From the NCBI RefSeq assembly GCF_000719265.1, contig NZ_JOFL01000001.1, forward strand, positions 372,001 through 436,000: 64,000 nucleotides of DNA, in the 5' to 3' direction. This document shows, piece by piece, positions 16,225-24,212 of this stretch. A model generated the notes under the pieces. The model was given only the letters and a program-made list of their open reading frames with translations. It was not told the DNA's origin and ran no database searches. This DNA comes from Streptomyces roseoverticillatus (lineage in GTDB: Bacteria > Actinomycetota > Actinomycetes > Streptomycetales > Streptomycetaceae). The position numbers and the translations under genes were made by a program. Numbering within the stretch: position 1 is the stretch's first letter; every line of letters starts with the position of its first letter.

Positions 16225-16979
16225 CCGCCCTCGCAACCAACCTCGCGCCCGTCGTCCGCTCCGAGTGGGTGAAGATCCGTTCCGTACGGTCCCTGCTCGT
16301 CGCCCTCTTCGCCGCCTTCGTCTGCACGGTCGGCGTCACACTGCTGGTCCACGCCATGGTCGGCAAGGCCGAGGCCGACAACGCGGACTTCGAGCCGGTG
16401 TACGGCTCCTATTACGGCCTCAACTTCGGGCACATCGCCGCCGTCTGCTTCGGCGTGATGGCGGTCGCCGGGGAGTACGCGGGAGGCGGGATCAGGCTCT
16501 CGCTCGCCGCCGTCCCCCGCCGCGGCCTGTTCTTCGGCGGCAAGCTGCTCGTCGTGGGCGCCGCGGCCCTGCCGGTGGGCCTGGCGACCGGCTTCGGCTG
16601 CTTCCTCGGCGCGCAGGCCCTGCTCGGCGAGTACGGGGTGGGGCTGGGGGCGCCCGGCGCGCTGCGGTCGGCGATCGGCTGCGGTCTCTACCTCACGCTG
16701 CTCACCGTGTTCTCGGCGGGCGTGGCCGCGGTGCTGCGCAGCCAGGTCGGCGCGCTGTCGGTGCTCACGCCCGTGGTCTTCCTGATCTCGCCGGTCTTCG
16801 CGGGGGTCTCCGGCATCGGGAAGGTGGTGGCCTTCCTCCCGGACCGGGCCGGCCAGCAGATCCTGCACCCGGTCCCCGAGGGCCCGCTCGGGGCCTGGTC
16901 CGGGATGGGCGTGATGGCCTTGTGGGCGGCGCTCGCCGCCGCGGCGGGCTGGTGGTCGCTGCGTCGCCGCGATGCGTGA
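16221..16979 (+). CDS. ABC transporter permease (ABC-2 type)
   Basis: A 252-residue integral membrane protein with about six hydrophobic helices. The N-terminal SEWVKIRSVRSLLVALFAAF is the usual entry of BcrB-like permeases in actinobacteria, and further helices lie at about 65-85, 110-135, 155-180, 190-205 and 235-250. It pairs with the ATPase encoded just upstream through a 4-nt overlap, and the linked two-component system probably controls both. Substrate is unknown. Confidence 0.9.
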   Translation: MTALATNLAPVVRSEWVKIRSVRSLLVALFAAFVCTVGVTLLVHAMVGKAEADNADFEPVYGSYYGLNFGHIAAVCFGVMAVAGEYAGGGIRLSLAAVPRRGLFFGGKLLVVGAAALPVGLATGFGCFLGAQALLGEYGVGLGAPGALRSAIGCGLYLTLLTVFSAGVAAVLRSQVGALSVLTPVVFLISPVFAGVSGIGKVVAFLPDRAGQQILHPVPEGPLGAWSGMGVMALWAALAAAAGWWSLRRRDA

Positions 16980-17129
16980 CCCCCTCCGGGGAAGGTGCCG
17001 CGTACGCGCCGGAGCGGCGACGGCGACGCCGGGTCGTCGCAGCCCTCAGCCGCGTGCGGTGTGCGGCGGAGCCGGCGAGGGCACGGTGCCGCACGGGGCC
17101 GGGCACCAGCGACGGCCGGCACGGTTTCC

Positions 17130-17175
17130 TCCGCCGCAGCGGACCCCGGCCACGGCGGCGCAGTCCGGCGGTGCC
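17130..17175 (-). repeat. Dispersed stem-loop repeat, A type (copy 7, inverted)
   Basis: On the minus strand this begins GGCACCGCCGGACTGCG and ends CGCTGCGGCGGA, one of the best matches to copies 1 and 2. It lies between the convergent ABC permease and glycosylase genes in a 215-nt gap. Degenerate similar sequence extends upstream near 17040-17075. Confidence 0.8.
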
Positions 17176-17194
17176 GTACACGATCAGGTCCTGC

Positions 17195-17737
17195 TCAGGC
17201 CGCGCCGTCCGCGGCCGCCCTCAGCCGGGCGAACTCCTCCGCCATCTTCGGCAGCGGCCAGTGGGCGTTGAGGCCGCTGGGGTTGGGCAGGGCCCAGATA
17301 CGGGTGGCGCCTATCGTCCGCTCCTGCGGGCCGATCTTCGCGTGCTTGTCGCCGAAGGCGACGCGGTAGGCGGTCACCCCGACGACCGCGAGCCAGCGCG
17401 GCTTCAGCAGCTCGACCTTCTCGGTCAGGATGCGGCCGCCCTCGACGTACTCCGCGGTGCTCAGCTCGTCCGCGCGCGCCGAGGCCCGGGCGACGACGTT
17501 GGTGATGCCGAGCCCGTAGCCGAGCAGTTCCTCCTGCTCGGCGGGGCGCAGCCGCCGCGGCGTGAAGCCGGAGGCGTGCAGGACGGGCCAGAAGCGGTTG
17601 CCCGGGCGGGCGAAGTGGTGGCCGGTGGCCGCCGACATCAGGCCGGGGTTGATGCCGCAGAAGAGGACGCGGAGGCCGTCCGCGACCACGTCGGGTACGA
17701 GGCGGTCGCGGGCGGCCTCCAGTTGCTCCGCCCTCAT
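17195..17737 (-). CDS. mug: G:U/T mismatch-specific DNA glycosylase (Mug/TDG family)
   Basis: This 180-residue protein has the Mug active-site motif LFCGINPGLMSAATGHHFARPGNRFW (about 29-54; Asn of GINPG is the catalytic position) and the second conserved loop ALPNPSGLNAHW near the C-terminus. It removes uracil or ethenocytosine opposite G in base-excision repair. Start ATG 17737. The gene lies 14 nt downstream of purB on the same strand, so it is probably the second gene of a purB transcript. Confidence 0.93.
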   Translation of the reverse strand: MRAEQLEAARDRLVPDVVADGLRVLFCGINPGLMSAATGHHFARPGNRFWPVLHASGFTPRRLRPAEQEELLGYGLGITNVVARASARADELSTAEYVEGGRILTEKVELLKPRWLAVVGVTAYRVAFGDKHAKIGPQERTIGATRIWALPNPSGLNAHWPLPKMAEEFARLRAAADGAA

Positions 17738-17751
17738 GACAGAGAAAACAC

Positions 17752-19185
17752 TTAGAGGATCGCCCCCGGCGCGTACGCGGCGGCCTCCGGGTGGCGCTTG
17801 GCGATCTCCTCGATGCGGGAGACCACGAGGGCGGCCTGGGCGGCGGCGGCGCCGGTGAAGGACAGCTTGTCGGCCATCAGGGCGTCGAGGCCGGCCCGGT
17901 CCAGCGGGATCCGCTCGTCGGCGGCGAGCTTGTCGAGGAGCTCGTTGCGCTCGGCGCCCTGCTCGCGCATGGCGAGCGCGGAGGCCACGGCGTGCTCCTT
18001 GATCGCCTCGTGGGCGACCTCGCGGCCGACCCCGGCGCGCACGGCGGCCATGAGCACCTTGGTGGTGGCGAGGAAGGGCAGGTAGCGGTCCAGCTCGCGG
18101 GCGACGACGGCGGGGAAGGCGCCGAACTCGTCGAGCACCGTCAGGAAGGTCTCCATCAGGCCGTCGAGCGCGAAGAAGGCGTCCGGCAGGGCCACGCGGC
18201 GCACCACGGAGCAGGAGACGTCGCCCTCGTTCCACTGGTCGCCCGCGAGCTCGCCGGCCATGGAGGCGTAGCCGCGCAGGATGACCATGAGGCCGTTGAC
18301 GCGCTCGCAGGAGCGGGTGTTCATCTTGTGCGGCATGGCGGAGGAGCCGACCTGGCCGGGCTTGAAGCCCTCGGTGACCAGCTCGTGCCCGGCCATCAGC
18401 CGGATCGTCTTGGCGAGCGAGGACGGCGCCGCGGCCAGCTGGACCAGCGAGGTCACGACCTCGTAGTCGAGCGAGCGCGGGTAGACCTGGCCGACGGAGG
18501 TGAAGGCCTGCGCGAAGCCGAGGTGGTGGGCGATGCGCCGCTCCAGCTCGTCCAGCTTGGCGGCGTCGCCGCCGAGGAGGTCGAGCATGTCCTGGGCGGT
18601 GCCGACGGGGCCCTTGATGCCGCGCAGCGGGTAGCGGCCGAGGAGCTCCTCCAGGCGGGCGAAGGCGACGAGGAGCTCGTCGGCGCCGGTGGCGAAGCGC
18701 TTGCCGAGGGTGGTGGCCTGGGCGGCGACGTTGTGCGAGCGGCCGGCCATGACCAGCTCGGCGTTCTCCGCGGCGAGCTTGCCGAGGCGGGCGAGGACGG
18801 CGACGGACCGGTCCCGGACGAGCTCCAGGGACAGCCGGATCTGCAGCTGCTCGACGTTCTCCGTGAGGTCGCGGGACGTCATGCCCTTGTGGATGTGCTC
18901 GTGGCCGGCGAGGGCGTTGAACTCCTCGATGCGGGCCTTCACGTCGTGCCGGGTGACCTTCTCGCGCTCGGCGATCGAGGCGAGGTCGACCTGGTCGAGG
19001 ACGCGCTCGTAGTCGGCGAGGGCGGCGTCCGGCACCTCGATCCCCAGGTCCTTCTGGGCGCGCAGGACGGCGAGCCACAGCCGCCGCTCCAGCGTCACCT
19101 TGTACTCGGGGGACCACAGGACGGCCAGCTCGGCGGAGGCGTAGCGGCCGGCCAGGACATTGGGGATGCGGGGCTTCACAGACAC
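17752..19185 (-). CDS. purB: Adenylosuccinate lyase
   Basis: This 477-residue fumarase-superfamily enzyme converts SAICAR to AICAR and adenylosuccinate to AMP. The signature GSSAMPHKMN is complete (catalytic Ser loop), TSRDLTEN and the general-acid region AGRSHNVAAQATTLG are present, and length is normal. GTG 19185 gives the N-terminus MSVKPRIPNVLAGRYAS that I know from actinobacterial PurB; a GTG at 19224 would add 13 residues. No strong ribosome site is visible for either. The mug-like gene follows within 14 nt. Confidence 0.95.
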   Translation of the reverse strand: MSVKPRIPNVLAGRYASAELAVLWSPEYKVTLERRLWLAVLRAQKDLGIEVPDAALADYERVLDQVDLASIAEREKVTRHDVKARIEEFNALAGHEHIHKGMTSRDLTENVEQLQIRLSLELVRDRSVAVLARLGKLAAENAELVMAGRSHNVAAQATTLGKRFATGADELLVAFARLEELLGRYPLRGIKGPVGTAQDMLDLLGGDAAKLDELERRIAHHLGFAQAFTSVGQVYPRSLDYEVVTSLVQLAAAPSSLAKTIRLMAGHELVTEGFKPGQVGSSAMPHKMNTRSCERVNGLMVILRGYASMAGELAGDQWNEGDVSCSVVRRVALPDAFFALDGLMETFLTVLDEFGAFPAVVARELDRYLPFLATTKVLMAAVRAGVGREVAHEAIKEHAVASALAMREQGAERNELLDKLAADERIPLDRAGLDALMADKLSFTGAAAAQAALVVSRIEEIAKRHPEAAAYAPGAIL

Positions 19186-19234
19186 GCTGCCGAGTCTACT
19201 GTCGGTTGCTGCAGACTCCGGCACGGGGCTCGTT

Positions 19235-19248
19235 CGTAGCTTGCTACG
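19235..19248. promoter_or_regulatory. Palindrome upstream of purB
   Basis: CGTAGC-TT-GCTACG is a perfect dyad, and a further GAGCTACG repeats the right half immediately after. It lies between the end of the lipoprotein gene (19251) and the purB start, so it could be an operator for purB or part of a transcription boundary. Confidence 0.45.
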
Positions 19249-19250
19249 AG

Positions 19251-19706
19251 CTACGGCGTCACCTTCAGGGTGTATTCACAGCCCCTGACGGAGCCGCCGC
19301 CCCCGCCCGCCGCGACCTGCCTGCCGTCGACCTTGATCACGCACGGCGGGGTGGCGAACTTGTCGTCATGCTCGGGGCCGGTGCCGTAGACGGAGCCGGG
19401 GACCAGGGCCAGCAGCACGCCCTCCTTCGGCTCCGCGCCGCGGAAGGTGACGTCGACGGTCTTCGTCCACGGCAGGGAGACCTGCTCGGTGGCGTTGCGG
19501 TCCCAGGCCACGTAGGTGACCTGGGAGGAGCCCGTGCCGTGCAGCTCGAAGGTCACCCGGCGGACGGGCGGCTCGGCGTGCGCGGCGGCGGCCTGGCGGG
19601 GCGCCGCGGCCGCGGCGTCGCTGCCCTTTCCCAGACCGCTCCCGCAGCCCGCCACCAGCGTGGCCGCCGTCGCGGTGAGCGCCGTCCAGGTGACCGCCTT
19701 GCGCAT
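19251..19706 (-). CDS. Small lipoprotein, MmpS-like
   Basis: A 151-residue precursor with a lipoprotein signal (MRKAVTWTALTATAATLVAGC; lipobox LVAGC, Cys about 21). The mature part reads as a beta-sandwich: VTFELHGTGSSQVTYVAWD and then two Cys (PPCVIKVDG, RGCEYTLKV) that may form a disulfide. The pattern resembles the MmpS-type secreted domain of actinobacteria. Function is unknown. It runs in the same direction as purB, which starts 66 nt downstream. Confidence 0.8.
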   Translation of the reverse strand: MRKAVTWTALTATAATLVAGCGSGLGKGSDAAAAAPRQAAAAHAEPPVRRVTFELHGTGSSQVTYVAWDRNATEQVSLPWTKTVDVTFRGAEPKEGVLLALVPGSVYGTGPEHDDKFATPPCVIKVDGRQVAAGGGGGSVRGCEYTLKVTP

Positions 19707-19785
19707 GTTTCCCCCATAGCCCGGTCCGGCGCGGAGGCAAGATCACTTCCGGCCGACGGTGATCATAGTGGGGGTGCGGAGGGGC

Positions 19786-20004
19786 TCAGCGGGGGACTTC
19801 CGCGGCGCCTCCCTCGCGGATGCGGGCGAGCACCCGGCCGTGCAGGGCCACCAGGCCGCCCTCGGGGACGGGCACCGGGCTGCCGGTGAGGGTGTACCAC
19901 TCCTCGGCCCCGGTGTACTGGACGTCGACGCGGGCCTCCCCGCCGGGCAGGGCGGCGGTGGCGACGGTGAGGTCGCCGGTGATGACGCCGACGTCATCGG
20001 TCAT
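19786..20004 (-). CDS. Small conserved-looking protein of unknown function
   Basis: A 72-residue acidic protein starting MTDDVGVITGDLTVATAALPGG and containing VDVQYTGAEEWYTLTGSPV. It looks like a single small beta-barrel or sheet domain with no signal peptide or membrane helix. I do not recognise a function. The ATG at 20004 is chosen because the longer frame upstream overlaps the HNH nuclease gene and is low complexity. It lies between the HNH nuclease and the MmpS-like lipoprotein genes, all on the minus strand. Confidence 0.65.
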   Translation of the reverse strand: MTDDVGVITGDLTVATAALPGGEARVDVQYTGAEEWYTLTGSPVPVPEGGLVALHGRVLARIREGGAAEVPR

Positions 20005-20086
20005 CGCCCCGCCCGGTCCCGCGGTCACCTGGTCCACGAGGGGCCCGCCGGGCTGTCCGCCGGTCACCGGCTGCTGCTCGTGCTGC

Positions 20087-20755
20087 TCATCGGTCGCATG
20101 AGTCCAGCATGGCAGCAAGCGTGTCCTGCTCGCCCTGGGTCACGCTCAGTTTGTACACGTGCTTGACGTGGGTCCAGGCGCGGGAGTACGTGCACCAGTA
20201 GGTGCCCAGCGGCGGGCGCCACTGGTCCGGGCTCTGGTCGCCCTTGGCGCGGTTGGAGGCGGCGGACACGGCGATCAGCTGAGGGTTGGTCAGGTCGTTG
20301 GCGAACCGTTTGCGCTGGTCGGTGGTCCAGGAGTCGGCCCCGGACCGCCAGGCGTTGGCGAGGGGCACCATGTGGTCGATGTCGAGCTGGCCGGACACCG
20401 TGAAGTCCTTGCCGTCGTAGGCGCTGTGCCAGCGGCCGGAGACCGAGCGGCACTGGTCGTCGGTCTTCACGTCCTGGCCGTCGCGGGAGAGGACGACCTC
20501 GCGGGTGTCGCAGGTGCCCACCTGCTTGACCCAGTGGGGGAACTTGGCGCGGCTGTAGCCGGCCATCGAGTGCGGCAGCTCGACGGTGAGCCCGGCCAGC
20601 TCCTCCTTGGCGACGGACGCCGCGGGCGGCTCCGGCAGGTCGTGCGGCACGGGCGGCGGCGCGGCCGAGGCCGGGACGCCGGCGGGGGCGAGGGCGGCGG
20701 ACAGACACAGGGCTGCGGCAGTGGCGGCGCGGCGCCACCGGATTCGTGGGATCAC
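20087..20755 (-). CDS. Secreted HNH-family endonuclease (DUF1524-like)
   Basis: A 222-residue precursor. The N-terminal RIRWRRAATAAALCLSAALA with a downstream ASA cleavage site is a Sec signal peptide. The mature domain has CDTREVVLSRDG, the catalytic DIDHMVPLANAW (His-containing beta-beta-alpha metal motif) and NPQLIAVSAASNRAKGDQ, which I recognise as the usual layout of secreted actinobacterial HNH nucleases. GTG 20755 is the likeliest start; no strong ribosome site is seen. It is divergent from the PhoD-like phosphatase, which suggests a joint role in scavenging phosphate from nucleic acids (inference). Confidence 0.88.
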   Translation of the reverse strand: MIPRIRWRRAATAAALCLSAALAPAGVPASAAPPPVPHDLPEPPAASVAKEELAGLTVELPHSMAGYSRAKFPHWVKQVGTCDTREVVLSRDGQDVKTDDQCRSVSGRWHSAYDGKDFTVSGQLDIDHMVPLANAWRSGADSWTTDQRKRFANDLTNPQLIAVSAASNRAKGDQSPDQWRPPLGTYWCTYSRAWTHVKHVYKLSVTQGEQDTLAAMLDSCDR

Positions 20756-20859
20756 AGACCAACAGATACCGGTACTCACACTCCGATACGGAACATATAC
20801 CCCGGACGGCGACGTGCCGGGGTGCCCCGTTGACGCCGCGGCCGCGCAAGGCACCTCGT

Positions 20860-20881
20860 GTTCACGGCGCGTTCGGCCGCC
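20860..20881 (+). promoter_or_regulatory. Possible PHO box upstream of the phosphatase gene
   Basis: Two adjacent 11-nt units, GTTCACGGCGC (20860-20870) and GTTCGGCCGCC (20871-20881), match the GTTCACC-plus-4 direct-repeat layout of Streptomyces PhoP boxes. The first unit is good and the second weak. The site is 57 nt before the phosphatase start, in the region shared with the divergent nuclease gene. Confidence 0.45.
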
Positions 20882-20937
20882 GGGCACCTCACGCCGGTAG
20901 GAACGCACCGTCAGGAACAGGCGAACGAGGAGGATTC

Positions 20938-22509
20938 ATGGCGCACGGGCCCGGGTTCGGCGTGGGCAGACGAGCCGTCCTGCGAGGTGCGGCGGGCGCC
21001 GCCGCGGTCACCGCGCTGCCCGCGGCGGCCGGCGCGGCACCGGCCCTGGCGCTGTCCGGGCGGCCGGAGGCGCGCTGGGGCGTGCAGACCGGTGACGTGA
21101 CGGCGTCGTCGGGCCTGGTGTGGGTGCGCGCCGACCGGCCCGCCCGGATGATCGTGGAGACCTCGGCCACGGAGTCGTTCCGCAAGGTGCGCCGCATCAC
21201 GGGCCCGCTCGTCGGGCCGGACACGGACTTCACCGGGCGCACCGCGCTGCACGGCCTGCCGGCCGGGGAGCAGATCCACTACCGCGTGCTGCTCGCCGAC
21301 CCGGACGACCCGCGCCGTACCGGCCGCCCCGTCCAGGGCACCTTCCGCACGGCGCCCGCCCGCCGCTCGGACGTGCGCTTCCTGTGGTCCGGCGACCTGG
21401 CCGGGCAGGGCTGGGGCATCAACCCCGACCGCGGCGGCTACCGCATCTACGAGCACATGCGCCGCCTCGCACCGGACTTCTTCCTCTGCAGCGGCGACAA
21501 CATCTACGCCGACAGCCCCATCGCACCGTCCGTGACGCTGCCGGACGGCAGCATCTGGCGGAACGTCACCACGGAGGAGAAGGCGAAGGTCGCCGAAACC
21601 CTGGCCGAGTTCCGCGGCGCGTTCCGCTACAACCTCCTGGACGCCAACCTGCGCCGCTTCAACGCCGAGGTGCCCACCGTCGTCCAGTGGGACGACCACG
21701 AGGTGCACAACAACTGGTACCCGGGCCGGATCCTGGACGACGCGCGCTACACGGAGAAGCGGATCGACGTGCTCGCCGCGCGGTCGCGGCGGGCCTTCTC
21801 GGAATACTTTCCGCTGTCCACCCAGCCCGAGGACGGCGACGGCCGCGTCTACCGCGTCCTGCGCCACGGTCCCCTGCTGGACGTGTTCGTGCTGGACATG
21901 CGCACGTACCGGAACGCGAACTCGCCCGGCCGGCAGCCCGACGACACCCAGGGCATCCTGGGCGCCCGCCAGCTGGAGTGGCTCAAGCGCGAGCTGTCGC
22001 GCTCGCGCGCGGTGTGGAAGGTGATCGCCTCCGACATGCCGCTGGGGCTCGTGGTCACCGACGGCCCCGCGGACTTCGAGGCGGTGGCCCAGGGCGACCC
22101 GGGAGCGCCGCTCGGCCGCGAGCTGCAGATGGCCGAGCTGCTGCGGCACATCAAGCACCGGCGGATCACCGGCACGGTCTGGCTGACGGCCGACGTGCAC
22201 TACACGTCGGCGCAGCACTACGAGCCGGAGCGGGCGGCGTTCAAGGACTTCGCGCCGTTCTGGGAATTCGTCTCGGGCCCGCTCAACGCGGGCGGCTTCC
22301 CGGCGAACGAGCTGGACGGCACCTTCGGCCCGCGCCGGGCGTTCCTCAAGGCACCCGCCACGGCCAACGTCCCGCCCGGGCAGGGCAGTCAGTTCTTCGG
22401 CGAGGTGGCCATCGCGGGCGACAGCGGGGAGCTGACCGTGCGGCTGCGGGACGAAGACGGCGCGGTGCTGTTCACCAAGGTGCTGCAGCCGGGGCGCGTC
22501 GGACAGTGA
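20938..22509 (+). CDS. PhoD-like alkaline phosphatase / phosphodiesterase, Tat-exported
   Basis: This 523-residue precursor has a twin-arginine signal (GRRAVLRGAAGAAAVTALPAAAGA, about 10-35), an N-terminal fibronectin-like PhoD_N domain (RWGVQTGDVTASSGLVWVRAD) and a PhoD metallophosphatase core: FLWSGDLAGQGWGI, CSGDNIYADSP, VQWDDHEVHNNW and WLTADVHYTSAQHY, supplying the Asp/Asn/His ligands. PhoD enzymes use Fe3+/Ca2+ and hydrolyse phosphodiesters or monoesters outside the cell. The ATG at 20938 follows GAGGAGG. A possible PHO box lies upstream. Confidence 0.93.
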   Translation: MAHGPGFGVGRRAVLRGAAGAAAVTALPAAAGAAPALALSGRPEARWGVQTGDVTASSGLVWVRADRPARMIVETSATESFRKVRRITGPLVGPDTDFTGRTALHGLPAGEQIHYRVLLADPDDPRRTGRPVQGTFRTAPARRSDVRFLWSGDLAGQGWGINPDRGGYRIYEHMRRLAPDFFLCSGDNIYADSPIAPSVTLPDGSIWRNVTTEEKAKVAETLAEFRGAFRYNLLDANLRRFNAEVPTVVQWDDHEVHNNWYPGRILDDARYTEKRIDVLAARSRRAFSEYFPLSTQPEDGDGRVYRVLRHGPLLDVFVLDMRTYRNANSPGRQPDDTQGILGARQLEWLKRELSRSRAVWKVIASDMPLGLVVTDGPADFEAVAQGDPGAPLGRELQMAELLRHIKHRRITGTVWLTADVHYTSAQHYEPERAAFKDFAPFWEFVSGPLNAGGFPANELDGTFGPRRAFLKAPATANVPPGQGSQFFGEVAIAGDSGELTVRLRDEDGAVLFTKVLQPGRVGQ

Positions 22510-22572
22510 CGCTGTCAGCGGGTGGTGGGAAGGTGGGGCTGTCCGGCCGACCCGAGCGGAAGGTGGCTTGCC

Positions 22573-23973
22573 ATGGCCGAGCAGGTGGACGTCGTCGTCA
22601 TCGGGCTGGGCCCGGGCGGTGAGCATGTCGCGGGCCGGCTCGCCGACGCCGGGCTGAGCGTGGTGGGCGTCGAGGCGGAGCTGGTCGGCGGCGAGTGCCC
22701 GTACTGGGGGTGCGTGCCGAGCAAGATGATGATCCGCGCGGGGAACCTGCTGGCGGAGGCGCGGCGCGTGCCCGGCATGGCGGGGGCCGTGGGGCAGGTC
22801 GTGCCCGACTGGGCGCCGGTGGCGGCCCGGATCCGCGACGAGGCCACCGACGACTGGAACGACCAGGTGGCGGCCGACCGCCTCACCGGCAAGGGCGGCC
22901 GCCTGGTCCGCGGGCACGGCAGGCTCGCCGGCCCGCGCCGGGTGGCGGTCGAGGGCGGCGACGGCGACGGGCTGCACTTCGAGGCCCGGCTGGGCGTGGT
23001 GCTCGCGACCGGCTCGGGACCGCAGATCCCGCCGGTGCCGGGCCTGGCGGACGTGCCGTACTGGACGAACCGGGACGCGGTCTCGGCGAAGGAGGCGCCG
23101 CGCTCGCTGCTCGTGCTCGGCGGCGGCGCGATCGGCGTGGAGGTCGCCCAGGTGTACGCCCGCTTCGGCACGCACGTCACGATCGTGGAGGCGAGGGACC
23201 GGCTGGTCCCGGGCGAGGAGCCGGAGGCGGGCGCCCTGCTGGCCGAGGTGCTCGGACGGGAGGGGCTCGTCCTGCGCACGGGCGCACGGGCGGCCGGCGT
23301 GCGGCACGAGGGCGACGTGTTCGCGCTGGCGCTGGAGGACGGCACGGAGCTGACGGGAGATCAGCTGCTGGTGGCCACCGGCCGCCGGGTGGAGCTGAGC
23401 GGCCTGGGCCTGGAGACCGTCGGCCTCGACCCCGGCGGGCGGGCCCTCGCCGTCGACGGCCGGATGCAGGCCACGCCGGGGCTGTGGGGCGTGGGCGACG
23501 TCACGGGCCACGGCGCGTTCACGCACGTGGCGATGTACGAGGCGGAGATCGCCGTCCGCTCGGTCCTCGGCGAGCCCGGCCCCCACGCCGACTACCGGGC
23601 CCTGCCGCGGGTGACGTTCACCGACCCCGAGGTCGGCGCGGTGGGCCTGACCGAGCATCAGGCCCGCGAGAAGGGGCTGCGGGTGCGCACGGGCCTCTCG
23701 CGCGTGCCGTCCTCGGCGCGCGGCTGGATCCACAAGACCGGCAACGACGGCCTGGTCAAGCTGGTCGAGGACGCGGACCGCGGGGTGCTCGTGGGGGCGA
23801 CGACGGCCGGGCCCATGGGCGGCGAGATGCTGTACGGGCTGGCCGTGGCCGTCCAGGCGGAGGTCCCCGTGGAGTCGCTGCGGCACATGATCTACGCGTA
23901 CCCGACCTTCCACCGGGGCGTCGAGGACGCGCTCGCGGACCTCCGCGCGCGGGAGTCCTTGCCGGACGCCTAG
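22573..23973 (+). CDS. FAD-dependent pyridine nucleotide-disulfide oxidoreductase (Lpd/MerA-like)
   Basis: A 466-residue protein with an N-terminal FAD motif (VVVIGLGPGGEHVAGRLADAG), a redox-active disulfide GGECPYWGCVPSK (C-x4-C at about 43-48), a NAD(P)H-binding domain (LLVLGGGAIGVEVAQVYARFG), a second FAD contact (GLWGVGDVTGHGAFTH) and a dimerisation domain. The usual C-terminal catalytic HPTxxE is altered to YPTFHRGVEDAL, so this is not a standard dihydrolipoamide dehydrogenase. Start ATG 22573, 63 nt after the phosphatase gene. Confidence 0.9.
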   Translation: MAEQVDVVVIGLGPGGEHVAGRLADAGLSVVGVEAELVGGECPYWGCVPSKMMIRAGNLLAEARRVPGMAGAVGQVVPDWAPVAARIRDEATDDWNDQVAADRLTGKGGRLVRGHGRLAGPRRVAVEGGDGDGLHFEARLGVVLATGSGPQIPPVPGLADVPYWTNRDAVSAKEAPRSLLVLGGGAIGVEVAQVYARFGTHVTIVEARDRLVPGEEPEAGALLAEVLGREGLVLRTGARAAGVRHEGDVFALALEDGTELTGDQLLVATGRRVELSGLGLETVGLDPGGRALAVDGRMQATPGLWGVGDVTGHGAFTHVAMYEAEIAVRSVLGEPGPHADYRALPRVTFTDPEVGAVGLTEHQAREKGLRVRTGLSRVPSSARGWIHKTGNDGLVKLVEDADRGVLVGATTAGPMGGEMLYGLAVAVQAEVPVESLRHMIYAYPTFHRGVEDALADLRARESLPDA

Positions 23974-24006
23974 GAGTGTCAAGGGGCGACCGGTTGCGGT
24001 GCCCGC

Positions 24007-24054
24007 GCATTGCGCCGGTTCCTCGCCGTTGTGGTGCATCATCGTCGCGGCGGG
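24007..24054 (+). repeat. Dispersed stem-loop repeat, B type (copy 8)
   Basis: This 48-bp copy begins GCATTGCGCCGGTTCCTCGCC, has GTTGTGGTG in the middle and ends CGTCGCGGCGGG. It lies 33 nt downstream of the flavoprotein gene. Confidence 0.65.
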
Positions 24055-24163
24055 CACTTTCCTGCCGGCCGGCGCACCCCTCCCGGCGGGCACACTTCCG
24101 CCGCGGCACCACCCGCTTCCTGAATCGGGACAGTTGGTAAAAAGAACCCGCTTAACCCATCGG

Positions 24164-24180
24164 TCACAAGCTGTTTGTGA
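24164..24180. promoter_or_regulatory. TCACAA-N5-TTGTGA dyad upstream of the ACT-GNAT gene
   Basis: A perfect 6-bp inverted repeat with 5-nt spacing (TCACAAGCTGTTTGTGA) lies 33 nt before the ATG, in locally A+T-rich sequence that differs from the surroundings. It looks like a dimeric regulator site; the cognate protein is unknown. Confidence 0.5.
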
Positions 24181-24212
24181 TCACGCAACACCCCTCCGTC
24201 AGGGTGGTGCCC

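Noticed and set aside
22573..23973. Mercuric reductase
   Set aside because: There is no N-terminal HMA domain and no C-terminal vicinal Cys pair, and no mer genes are nearby; only the general disulfide-reductase fold is supported.
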